DNA from: Flavobacteriaceae bacterium
GTDB taxonomy: Bacteria > Bacteroidota > Bacteroidia > Flavobacteriales > Flavobacteriaceae
DNA: 32,495 nucleotides
Assembly: GCA_017852075.1 (NCBI GenBank)
Contig: JAFMLQ010000022.1
Coordinates: forward strand, 1-32,495
Direction: 5' to 3'
Positions 9,075-17,227 of this stretch are shown here, one piece after another (the first letter of the stretch is position 1; each line of letters starts with the position of its first letter). Under the pieces are notes generated by a model, which saw nothing but the letters and a program-made list of their open reading frames with translations, had not been told where the DNA came from and made no database searches. The position numbers and the translations under genes were made by a program.

Positions 9075-10418
9075 TTAGCGATACTTTGTTTTTTGGGCCT
9101 GAGCTAGTGCCGAAGTTGTCAAATGGTATTTGGTCAACATATTGGTGCGTTCCCAGTCTGGAATTTTTTGTTCTTTATAAAACTCAATAAAGCGTCGGGT
9201 AACTGCTCCAAAATGAGCTTCGTGACCTTCCCTTAAAGAATTTGGTATGACAATCTCCCAACGATCTCCTCTATTTTTAAAAAGAATCCCAGGATATTTT
9301 TTTGCTAATTCACCCATAGTGTTTTCGAATTCGAAAGCATCAAAACCTTCTTTGGGATTGATGTAGAGAGTTGGTGTAAAATTTTCTTGTGCAGTTTGAA
9401 GAATTTCTAAATCTGCTTTTGTCCCCCTCATTATCGAATAATGTGTGTCCCCTGTACCTTCGGGTGCTTTAAAATTCCACATCACTTCTACTTTGGCATG
9501 ATGACCTTTTAGCGTATAGTGCATGGCTCCATTTGCATAAACAAAAAGACTATCATTTTGAATGTAAGGGTTAAGGTATTCTGGATATGTTGTCAACCCT
9601 GTTACCTTTTCAAAGTCTATGGAACTGAGAGCTGTAGTCCATCGTTGAGCCGTCTGCAACACTACCTCTTCGCGTTGAATGGCTTGTTCTGGGAAACATT
9701 CCCAAAAGGTAAGATCTACCAGATGTGCACTGACATCTACAAGACCTTCTCCTTGTTGTAAAGTATCAAAAAACCAAGCAGGACGAATCAAAGGAGTACC
9801 GGACACCTCTTTCGAATAGTGGTGTATAGAGGATTTTACGATAGCTGGTTTTTCAAGGCTTCCCTCAATCAAAGAACCAAAAACACCCTCTCGCTGAGCT
9901 AGTTCTTTTTGAAGCAGAGTAGTAATTTCAGAACGTTCCGTCATGATATCGTAAATCAATAATTTTTTTTCTGCAGCACGACGAAAGGCTGTTTCTAAGT
10001 TATCAAACTCTTGAGGATGAATTACCATGGGTTTGTCAGCAAGGACATGAAATCCGTTCTCTATGGCATCAAGGATATACTTTGTTTTTTTCTTGTTATT
10101 TCCTGAGAGTACTACAACACTTCCTGGTTTTTCTTCTAAAAATTTCTGATAAAAATCGTTTTGATCATATACGATGGTCTTCCATGCGGTCGGTTGATCC
10201 TTACGTTGATTGAAATTTTCTATTCGCTCAAGGTGCAAGTTGAGATCGGCACTTTTTGGTGCATACACATGAACTTCAGGGTTGATCTCAGGATACATGG
10301 TTTTTTGAACTAACGCTGCATGAAAGTGTCCTGGATCCAGTGTGATCCATCGAATTTGGTCCATTTTAGAACATGCGGTAACAAACAGCAATGAAAATAG
10401 TACAGTTATTCTTTTCAT
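9075..10418 (-). CDS. Lipoprotein Gfo/Idh/MocA-type oxidoreductase with 'putative oxidoreductase C-terminal' domain
   Basis: A 447-residue protein counted from the ATG at 10418, one base after the stop of the preceding gene. This start gives a lipoprotein signal, MKRITVLFSLLFVTAC, with the lipobox cysteine at residue 16. A longer reading of 25 residues upstream would bury the signal and run into the preceding gene. The N-terminal Rossmann region contains SVVVLSGNNKKK and LADKPMVIHP, in which D128-K129-P replaces the usual EKP motif. The central motif SAHLVDLTFW supplies the conserved H-x-x-D pair. The C-terminal half corresponds to the putative oxidoreductase C-terminal domain family. It is probably an NAD(P)-dependent sugar oxidoreductase anchored in the periplasm. 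It is the last gene of the nine-gene run; its substrate is not known. Confidence 0.82.
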   Translation of the reverse strand: MKRITVLFSLLFVTACSKMDQIRWITLDPGHFHAALVQKTMYPEINPEVHVYAPKSADLNLHLERIENFNQRKDQPTAWKTIVYDQNDFYQKFLEEKPGSVVVLSGNNKKKTKYILDAIENGFHVLADKPMVIHPQEFDNLETAFRRAAEKKLLIYDIMTERSEITTLLQKELAQREGVFGSLIEGSLEKPAIVKSSIHHYSKEVSGTPLIRPAWFFDTLQQGEGLVDVSAHLVDLTFWECFPEQAIQREEVVLQTAQRWTTALSSIDFEKVTGLTTYPEYLNPYIQNDSLFVYANGAMHYTLKGHHAKVEVMWNFKAPEGTGDTHYSIMRGTKADLEILQTAQENFTPTLYINPKEGFDAFEFENTMGELAKKYPGILFKNRGDRWEIVIPNSLREGHEAHFGAVTRRFIEFYKEQKIPDWERTNMLTKYHLTTSALAQAQKTKYR

Positions 10419-10419
10419 T

Positions 10420-11799
10420 TTAAAATTTGATATTTGAGGTCCCGTAGGGCGCTCTTTGTTTTCTTTGAAGCATTGCGTTGGCTTCCTTGTCATTTACAAA
10501 GCGTTCGTTCTCTGGATTCCATTCCAATTGACGAGGAAGTTTCATGGCAATATGACTAACCAAACATACTGTACAAGCACGGTGTCCAATTTCTACTGGA
10601 GAAATAGGTTCTTTACCACTTTTGATACACTCCAGCCAATTTCCGTGTTGTTCGTCGCTTTTATATAAGTGAATTTCATTTGGACCAATGACTGATTCCA
10701 AAAGTTTAGGATCACTAGCATCTAGTGATTTTACTCCGTTGTTTTCTGGAATGGGATCAGAGGCGGTGGCTCTATATGCTCCACGTGTTACAAAGATCCA
10801 TCCTTCCTCTCCTTCGTAGCGAATTCCATTGGGGTAGCCACCACTGGTAAGCATAGTAATTCCATTTTCATATTCTGCTTTGACCAAGAAATCTCCGTGA
10901 ACATCCCAACTTCCATTCTTTGGAAAATCAGCAATTGCTTCCACTCGGATGGGACCTGTATATTCGGTATTCATTCCCCAAGCAGCAGAATCAAAATGAT
11001 GTTGTCCCCAACCTGTGATCATTCCAGCTCCAAATTGTTCTTTTCTTAACCACCCAGGACGACCATAACCTACCTTGGGGTGGACTAGCATTTCTGCATA
11101 TTCCATTTCTGGAGTAGAGCCTAGCCAAGCGTCAAAATTTAATGCGGAAGGAATAGCTTCTGTTTGGGCAACAGGTCCTGAAGGATCTCCAGGAAGTCCT
11201 ACTTTTACTGTATGCAATTTTCCAATTCTACCATTACGTACCAATTCTGCGGCATAACGAAATTGGGGGGAGGAGCGTTGCTGTGTACCTACTTGAAGAG
11301 TGATTTTTTGTTTTTGGACAATGTTACTGAGTAAGCGACCTTCTTCCACAGTCAATGAGGTGGGTTTTTGCAAATACACATGTTTTTTTGCTAATGCAGC
11401 CTCTATAGCGGGTTGTGCGTGCCAGTGGTCGGGAGTACTGATAATTACTGCATCGATATCTTTATGGGCAATAAGGTCTTGATAATTGTCAAACATTTTA
11501 GTATCTGATTTTTTACCCTTACCTCCGTAATACTGATCCACTAATTTTTTCCCGTCTTTCAATCGATTTTGATCTACATCACATACTGCAATCATTTGTG
11601 CACTGTCATACTGCATGGTACTTGGCATGTCGTGATCTCTTGCAATTCTACCACATCCAATTTGCCCCACTTGTATGCGATTACTCGGAGCATTTTTACC
11701 AAAAACAGAAGCAGGTACAATAGTTGGTAAGCTAGCTGCGATTGCAGTGGCTGATGTTTTTTTCAGAAAGGTTCGTCGATTGAGTTTATTTTTTTTCAT
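10420..11799 (-). CDS. Tat-exported Gfo/Idh/MocA oxidoreductase
   Basis: A 459-residue protein with a twin-arginine signal (NRRTFLKKTSATA, then a hydrophobic stretch to about residue 30), so it is exported folded with its nucleotide cofactor. The Rossmann fold follows with VGQIGCGRIARDHD (GxGxxA type). The lysine motif reads LQKPTSL with Q144-K145-P instead of EKP, and GQHHFDSAAW provides the H-x-x-D catalytic pair. Close relatives occur widely in Bacteroidota and Planctomycetota carbohydrate loci and are thought to oxidise or reduce sugar carbons, often C3. It starts 3 bases after the DUF6807 gene stop and ends 1 base before the next start, so it is in the same operon. Confidence 0.85.
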   Translation of the reverse strand: MKKNKLNRRTFLKKTSATAIAASLPTIVPASVFGKNAPSNRIQVGQIGCGRIARDHDMPSTMQYDSAQMIAVCDVDQNRLKDGKKLVDQYYGGKGKKSDTKMFDNYQDLIAHKDIDAVIISTPDHWHAQPAIEAALAKKHVYLQKPTSLTVEEGRLLSNIVQKQKITLQVGTQQRSSPQFRYAAELVRNGRIGKLHTVKVGLPGDPSGPVAQTEAIPSALNFDAWLGSTPEMEYAEMLVHPKVGYGRPGWLRKEQFGAGMITGWGQHHFDSAAWGMNTEYTGPIRVEAIADFPKNGSWDVHGDFLVKAEYENGITMLTSGGYPNGIRYEGEEGWIFVTRGAYRATASDPIPENNGVKSLDASDPKLLESVIGPNEIHLYKSDEQHGNWLECIKSGKEPISPVEIGHRACTVCLVSHIAMKLPRQLEWNPENERFVNDKEANAMLQRKQRAPYGTSNIKF

Positions 11800-11802
11800 G
11801 AG

Positions 11803-12999
11803 TTAAGGTTTAATTTTAATTTCTATCGGATGTGCAAACTGATCCCATTGATTTTCTGCAGCTTCAGGCTCTAATTTACCATCGTAAACAAGCAATTGAT
11901 ATTTTAAGGTGTAGGTTTTTCCTGGATTTAGGGTCCAGTCAGTTGTTTTAGTTGTGGCAAAGTTGACAAATAAATCTCCTCTATTGTATTGGTTTTCGGG
12001 CCAAACGCGGAGCGGTTCGGGATGATTATAATTTTTAGGATGGGAGAGCATAATTGCCCCTCCATATCCTTCATCAAGTTTTCCATCTACTATACACCAG
12101 CGAGCAGTACTGCCATCTGCATTTTTTCTAGTTTTTCCTTCAGAAGAAAGTACTCTGCTGTTCTGATTGTCCCATTCCTCTGTAGTACGCCAACCAAAAC
12201 CCGCATAGCGGTATTGGATTATTGTAAAGGGTCGATCTGTAGCACATTTGTATTCAATTGTGATGTCTAATAAATACTGGTTTTGATATATGGGAACTAC
12301 TTTGATCTCTTGTGTTTCGTTGAGAGCGACTTTTTGAGTCCCGTTTTTCAAAACGACATGTTCATGCAACACCTTAAACGAGCTAAATACAGCTCCACTT
12401 TCCTTTTTTATTAATTTGGCAAATCGTACCGTTCCTTCTTCTTTAGCCAGATTCCAAAAATCTAAGGTATCTCCCTCAAAACGAGTATGGGTCCAAGGGT
12501 TCCATATTCCGTAGTGATGGTAATGGTCTTTGGGTTGTATTTGGGTCAATCGTTTTCCTTTTGGAGTATTTACAGGATGCAAAAAACCACTTCTTTTATA
12601 GGCAGGATTTACTCCATCAGGAGGGTTTTTTACTGCCATCTGATAGCCTATAATTTTGGTGTCATTTTGATAAATTTCGATTTGCCCTTTGTGTTCTCGT
12701 AGTTTAATCTCCTGATCTATCGTTGGGGCTTCCTTTAAAATCGAATAGACCGTGGGTTCTGCTTCAAGGATCCAATACACGGAATCTCCTTGTATTTGAT
12801 AGGGTATTTCAAATTTTCCACGAGTATTTTTCCCCATTAAACGCAGGTTTTGATTTTGTAAATCTTTGGAAAGTTTCAAATATACCACTGCCTTATTTTG
12901 AAAAGAATACCCTTCGGGGAGTTGCAAATGAATTTCAGATTCCGCACATGAAAAAGCTAGAAAACCCAAAAACAAAATGAATACAAATCGAAAATGCAT
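11803..12999 (-). CDS. DUF6807 (PmoA-like) family lipoprotein
   Basis: A 398-residue lipoprotein counted from the ATG at 12999: MHFRFVFILFLGFLAFSC places the lipid-anchored cysteine at residue 18. The mature protein is beta-rich and contains GFLHPVNTPKG, KDHYHHYGIWNPW and WCIVDGKLDEG, the histidine-rich pattern of the DUF6807 family (database name 'PmoA family'; not related to methane monooxygenase in function). Such proteins sit beside Gfo/Idh/MocA and DUF1080 genes in many Bacteroidota clusters, suggesting a role in modified-sugar processing, but the reaction is unknown to me. An alternative ATG at 13059 overlaps the DctM stop as TAATG and would add 20 residues before the signal; I prefer the shorter form because it begins at the signal peptide. 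Confidence 0.82.
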   Translation of the reverse strand: MHFRFVFILFLGFLAFSCAESEIHLQLPEGYSFQNKAVVYLKLSKDLQNQNLRLMGKNTRGKFEIPYQIQGDSVYWILEAEPTVYSILKEAPTIDQEIKLREHKGQIEIYQNDTKIIGYQMAVKNPPDGVNPAYKRSGFLHPVNTPKGKRLTQIQPKDHYHHYGIWNPWTHTRFEGDTLDFWNLAKEEGTVRFAKLIKKESGAVFSSFKVLHEHVVLKNGTQKVALNETQEIKVVPIYQNQYLLDITIEYKCATDRPFTIIQYRYAGFGWRTTEEWDNQNSRVLSSEGKTRKNADGSTARWCIVDGKLDEGYGGAIMLSHPKNYNHPEPLRVWPENQYNRGDLFVNFATTKTTDWTLNPGKTYTLKYQLLVYDGKLEPEAAENQWDQFAHPIEIKIKP

Positions 13000-13058
13000 C
13001 CTTAAATGTAATTGATTATTTGTGAAAAATAGATTCATGTTAATTTTTGTTGAGGTCA

Positions 13059-14354
13059 TTAAAAACCAAATTTATGAGGAAGCCATAAGGTTATTTGAGG
13101 GACAAAGGTAATTAGACCCAATGCAAAAATCATCGCAATAAACAAGGGAAGTAGAGGTTTTATTACTTTCTCTATGCTGGTTTGAGCAATCCCGACTCCT
13201 ACGAATAACACAGAGCCTACAGGAGGTGTACAAAGTCCGATGCATAAATTGACCACCATTATGATTCCAAATTGAACAGGATCGATTCCTATGGACTTAA
13301 CCACGGGTAAAAAAATTGGAGTAAAAATTAATACAGCAGGAGTCATATCCATAAAGATGCCGATAAATAAGAGTATCAAATTGATCAGTAAAAGAATCAC
13401 AATTTTGTTGTCGCTAATACTGAGTAAAAAGTCACTGAGATTTTGTGGAATATTTTCGTAAGACATGACCCAAGACATACTCATCGATGCTGCGATTAGT
13501 AGTAAGACTATTGCGCTTGTTTTTGAAGATTCCAAAAGGATTTTGGAAAGGTCTTTAATTTTAATTTCTTTATAAAACCAACCCAAAAGGAACGTGTACA
13601 AAACCGCAACTGCGGAAGCTTCTGTGGCTGTAAAAAAACCTGCCACAATTCCCCCGATGACAATAACGAGAAGCAACAAGCTGGGTATGGCATGAAAAAA
13701 TGAGCTAATTACTTCTTTAAAACTACTTCTTTGGGAAGTAGGGTACCCTTTTCGTTTTGCCCAAAGTGCTGCCACAATTATTAAAAATGAACCTGTCAAT
13801 AATCCAGGAAGATACCCTGCTAGAAACAAAGCTGCAATTGAAACGCCTCCGCTGGCAAGAGAATAGACAATCAATACATTGCTAGGCGGAATCACCAGAC
13901 CCATAGTTGCAGAGGTAATATTTACTGCTGCTCCGTATTCTTTATCGTAGCCTTCTTTTTCCATTTCAGGACCTAGAATACTTCCCATAGCCGATGCGGA
14001 TGCCATTGCAGAGCCTGCTATAGCCCCCATCATCATAGCCGATATGATATTGATTAGTGCCAACCCTCCAGGAAGAGTGCCTACTAAGGTTTTAGCAAAA
14101 CGAATTAGACGATGTGCTATGCCTCCATGGGTCATCAGCTGTCCTGAGAGGACAAAGAAGGGTATGGCCAATAAAGCAAAGCTGTCCAATCCTGTTGCCA
14201 TTCGTTGTGCAATGGTTGTTACTGCAGCTAAACTAGGAAGACTAACAAGTAATGTGAAAAATGAAGAAAGTGCGATACTCCAAGCGACAGGAGTGCCCAA
14301 GCCGATAAATACAAAAAAACTTAAAACCAAAATACAAATTGCGAGGAGTTCCAT
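13059..14354 (-). CDS. dctM: TRAP transporter large permease subunit, DctM
   Basis: A 431-residue, very hydrophobic membrane protein with about twelve predicted transmembrane segments. Family signatures include SGQLMTHGGIAHRL, GAIAGSAMASASAMG, VIPPSNVLIVYS and IGIFMDMTPAVLIFTPIF, all typical of the DctM subunit, which carries substrate across the inner membrane driven by an ion gradient. It is of usual length and intact. It starts 2 bases after the DctQ stop and its stop codon forms TAATG with an upstream candidate start of the DUF6807 gene, so translation may be coupled. With DctP and DctQ it forms a complete tripartite system. Its place next to uxaC suggests a uronate as cargo. Confidence 0.93.
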   Translation of the reverse strand: MELLAICILVLSFFVFIGLGTPVAWSIALSSFFTLLVSLPSLAAVTTIAQRMATGLDSFALLAIPFFVLSGQLMTHGGIAHRLIRFAKTLVGTLPGGLALINIISAMMMGAIAGSAMASASAMGSILGPEMEKEGYDKEYGAAVNITSATMGLVIPPSNVLIVYSLASGGVSIAALFLAGYLPGLLTGSFLIIVAALWAKRKGYPTSQRSSFKEVISSFFHAIPSLLLLVIVIGGIVAGFFTATEASAVAVLYTFLLGWFYKEIKIKDLSKILLESSKTSAIVLLLIAASMSMSWVMSYENIPQNLSDFLLSISDNKIVILLLINLILLFIGIFMDMTPAVLIFTPIFLPVVKSIGIDPVQFGIIMVVNLCIGLCTPPVGSVLFVGVGIAQTSIEKVIKPLLPLFIAMIFALGLITFVPQITLWLPHKFGF

Positions 14355-14356
14355 AT

Positions 14357-14815
14357 CTATTCTTTGTGTTGAGTGAGTTTATAAAAAAGAATCAATAGAC
14401 CACTTATTGGAATAATGGCATAGACAATGGCTAATGGAATCTGAAGTGAAGGAGAATTCTGTTCGAGCTTATAAGTAATATAAACCAATCGCCCTCCACC
14501 AACAACCATTCCAAAAAGTGCAAAACTTAGAATTGAAATGCGTACGAAGAGATCAATTTTAGTGCGCTGAGAGTGTTTTAGTTTTTTAACAAAAAAATCA
14601 ATAGCCACATGTTCCTGTTTTCCCGCCACATAAGCCGCACCTAAAATGCCTAACCAAATCATTAAATAACGTGCCAACTCGTCGGTAAACGCACTAGGAC
14701 TAGAAGTAAAAAAACGCGTAAAAACTTGCCATAAGACATTAAAGACCATCACCCCTAAAATAAGAATGAGTACACGTTCCACAATTTGATCAACTTGTTG
14801 TCTAATTTGCTTCAT
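14357..14815 (-). CDS. dctQ: TRAP transporter small permease subunit, DctQ
   Basis: A 152-residue integral membrane protein with four hydrophobic segments (about 14-32, 48-62, 85-105 and 125-148). It includes the DctQ features FNVLWQVFTRFF in the first helix, then FTDELARYLMIWLGILGAAY and EHVAIDFFV. It is the small membrane partner that pairs with DctM. The ATG lies 14 bases inside the end of dctP, an overlap common for translationally coupled TRAP genes. Intact and of usual size. Confidence 0.92.
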   Translation of the reverse strand: MKQIRQQVDQIVERVLILILGVMVFNVLWQVFTRFFTSSPSAFTDELARYLMIWLGILGAAYVAGKQEHVAIDFFVKKLKHSQRTKIDLFVRISILSFALFGMVVGGGRLVYITYKLEQNSPSLQIPLAIVYAIIPISGLLILFYKLTQHKE

Positions 14816-15800
14816 TTCTAATGCGATCTATAAGATTGGCCATTTCAGGATCCTTTTTAAATTGTATGTAAAGTTCTTGTGTAGCTTCTTGAAAACGCTC
14901 TTTTTGAGGATAACTTACTTCTACACCTGCGTCAATTACTGCTTGTAAAGATTTATTTTCAGACTCTATCCAAAGGGCGCGTTGATAAGGAATGGATTGG
15001 TCAACTGCCGTTTGGAGCCATTCTTGTTCTTGTTTGTTTAAACGATTCCACAAATGGGTACTGACCAATAAAACGTCTGGAATCATAGTATGTTCGTCGA
15101 TACTGTAGTACTTACAAACTTCATAATGCCGAGAAAGGTAAAAACTTGGCGGATTGTTTTCTGCACCATCTACAACACCTTGTTGTAGTGCTGTATAGAG
15201 TTCTCCCCAAGAAATGGGAGTAGGGGAGGCACCCAATTGTTTGACCATATCAAATGCAGAAACACTTTCCTGAACTCTAATTTTTAAACCTTTGAGGTCT
15301 TCAGGATCTTCTACAGGGCGTTCTTTGGTGTAAAAGCTTCGACTCCCAGAATCGTAAAAACCAACACCTTTCAACCAATACTCATCCCCTTCTTTGAGCA
15401 ATTCTTTTCCTATAGATCCATCCAATACTCTAAAAAGGTGTGCTTTATCGTCAAATAAGAATGGAAGTCCAAAAATCTTGAGTTTGGGGGCAAAATTTTC
15501 CAATACAGCTCCAGAAACTTTGGTCATGTCTAAACTTCCAATTTGAAGAAGCTCTAGACATTCACGTTCACTTCCCAATTGCTGATTGGGATAAATTTGT
15601 AAACGCATTTTTCCTTGAGAGAGCTCTTTGAGGTAAGTATCGGTTTGGAGCATGGCCTGATGGACTGAATGGGTTACATCTAGTCCGTGTCCTAATCGAA
15701 TAATGCGAACTGAAGAATCTGATTTACAACTTAGAAAAAAGGAAAATACTCCTAAAAGTGAGGTGAGAATTAAGCTCGATTTGTAAATCTTGGATTTCAT
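14802..15800 (-). CDS. dctP: TRAP transporter substrate-binding lipoprotein, DctP
   Basis: A 332-residue solute receptor of the DctP family. The N-terminus is a lipoprotein signal (SLLGVFSFFLSC, cysteine 25), so it is membrane-tethered rather than freely soluble. The family signature is clear: GLKIRVQESVSAFD, in which R175 is the expected carboxylate-clamp arginine, then ALQQGVVDGAENNPPSF, whose aspartate and asparagines line the ligand site. DctP proteins bind carboxylate-bearing ligands; those beside uxaC/uxuA-type genes usually bind hexuronates, so D-glucuronate or an oligouronide is likely here. The start codon overlaps the uxaC stop as ATGA, pointing to a single transcript with translational coupling. 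Confidence 0.93.
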   Translation of the reverse strand: MKSKIYKSSLILTSLLGVFSFFLSCKSDSSVRIIRLGHGLDVTHSVHQAMLQTDTYLKELSQGKMRLQIYPNQQLGSERECLELLQIGSLDMTKVSGAVLENFAPKLKIFGLPFLFDDKAHLFRVLDGSIGKELLKEGDEYWLKGVGFYDSGSRSFYTKERPVEDPEDLKGLKIRVQESVSAFDMVKQLGASPTPISWGELYTALQQGVVDGAENNPPSFYLSRHYEVCKYYSIDEHTMIPDVLLVSTHLWNRLNKQEQEWLQTAVDQSIPYQRALWIESENKSLQAVIDAGVEVSYPQKERFQEATQELYIQFKKDPEMANLIDRIRNEAN

Positions 15801-17215
15801 TTAAAGTCAAAATAGTTTTTTGCATTGTAATAACAGATATCCGACACGATTTTTCCAATCCAAGGGAGGTCATTAGGTAAATGTCCCTTTTCAATATCAT
15901 TGCCAAAAAGATTACAGAGTAATCTGCGGAAGTATTCGTGTCTTGGGAAGGACAAAAAACTACGAGAATCTGTGAGCATTCCCACAAAACAACTGATAAT
16001 TCCCATATTAGAAAGGGTGTTGATTTGATTTGTCATTCCATCGATTTGATCCAAAAACCACCAGCCAGACCCCCATTGGACCTTTCCTTTGCTGCTTCCA
16101 TCATTAAAATTTCCGATTAGGGTTGCCATAATTTCATTATCGGCTGGATTGAGGTTGTATAGTATGGTTTTGGGTAGTTGTTCTTTGAGATCCAATGCAT
16201 TCAAAAATTTTGAAAGCGAAAGGGCAATGGGATATTGTCCAATGGAATCCCAACCTGTATCCGGACCCAATTTTTGAAACATACGACTATTGTTATTTCG
16301 CATGGCTCCCAAATGAAATTGTTGTACCCAACCCAATTTTTGGTAGGCTTTTCCTAAAAAGAGTAATAAGGCAGTTTGAAATTTTTCACTTTCAATTGTA
16401 TCCAATTCTTTTCCCTCCCTTCTTTTTGCAAAAATCCGATCAATTTCCGATTGAGTTGCTTCTCGAAAAGGAATGTATTCCAATCCATGGTCAGACAATC
16501 TGCAGCCCAAAGTGTGAAAATGGTCTATACGCTCTTGGAGTGCTTCGCATAAATCATCAAAACTTTTGATTGGAATCTCCGTTTTGAGCTCTAGTAAATG
16601 AACATATTCATTAAAACCAGATGCATGAATTAAAATTGATTTGTCTGGTCTGAAGGTAGGGAGCATTTGCATGGTAATAGTATTATCAGCAAACGTTTTG
16701 TGATGTTCCAAAGTATCTAAAGGATCATCTGTGGTGCAAAGGGACTCAACCTTCATTTTTTTTAATAAAGATTGCGTACTGAAATCCTTTGAAGTTGTCA
16801 ACGTATTGGTTTCTTGGAAGACTTCAATAGCGTTGCTTTCAGTGAGTAAAGCAGAGATCCCAAAATAGCGTTCTAACTCTAAATGTGTCCAATGGTACAA
16901 GGGATTTCGAATCATGTAGGGCACAGCAGAGGCGTATTGCACAAACTTTTCCTGATCTGATGCCGTTCCTGTAATGTATTTCTCATCTATCCCTAGGGTC
17001 CGTAAAGCACGCCATTTATAATGGTCTCCCTCAAGCCACAGTTGTGTAATGGAGTTGAAAACGGTGTTTTGTGCTATTGCTTTTGGAGAAAGATGGTTGT
17101 GGTAATCAATGATAGGTAACTCCTTTGCATACTCGTGATAGAGTCTTATAGATGACTTTGTTTCTAGCAGGAAATTACTGTGAATAAATGTATTATCAGA
17201 TGGTGTTACTCCCAT
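15797..17215 (-). CDS. uxaC: Glucuronate isomerase (uronate isomerase)
   Basis: A 472-residue cytoplasmic enzyme of the amidohydrolase superfamily. It interconverts D-glucuronate and D-fructuronate (or D-galacturonate and D-tagaturonate). The metal-binding motif DYHNHLSPKAIA lies near residues 34-45, TDDPLDTLEHH matches the family block, and LTDSRSFLSFPRHEYFRR near the C-terminus is a well-known UxaC signature. Length matches E. coli UxaC (470). It lies 12 bases after the Gfo/Idh/MocA gene and overlaps dctP by four bases. With UxuA present and no altronate enzymes (UxaA/UxaB) visible, the glucuronate branch is favoured over galacturonate. Intact, with high confidence. Confidence 0.96.
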   Translation of the reverse strand: MGVTPSDNTFIHSNFLLETKSSIRLYHEYAKELPIIDYHNHLSPKAIAQNTVFNSITQLWLEGDHYKWRALRTLGIDEKYITGTASDQEKFVQYASAVPYMIRNPLYHWTHLELERYFGISALLTESNAIEVFQETNTLTTSKDFSTQSLLKKMKVESLCTTDDPLDTLEHHKTFADNTITMQMLPTFRPDKSILIHASGFNEYVHLLELKTEIPIKSFDDLCEALQERIDHFHTLGCRLSDHGLEYIPFREATQSEIDRIFAKRREGKELDTIESEKFQTALLLFLGKAYQKLGWVQQFHLGAMRNNNSRMFQKLGPDTGWDSIGQYPIALSLSKFLNALDLKEQLPKTILYNLNPADNEIMATLIGNFNDGSSKGKVQWGSGWWFLDQIDGMTNQINTLSNMGIISCFVGMLTDSRSFLSFPRHEYFRRLLCNLFGNDIEKGHLPNDLPWIGKIVSDICYYNAKNYFDFK

Positions 17216-17227
17216 ATAATTTTTTGG

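Noticed and set aside
11803-12999. Reading 'PmoA' as particulate methane monooxygenase
   Set aside because: The protein is a soluble lipoprotein with no membrane helices beyond its signal; the family name is historical and the neighbours are sugar genes.
16195-16569. Plus-strand open frame of about 124 codons inside uxaC
   Set aside because: It lies wholly antisense to an intact uxaC and shows no domain or signal peptide.
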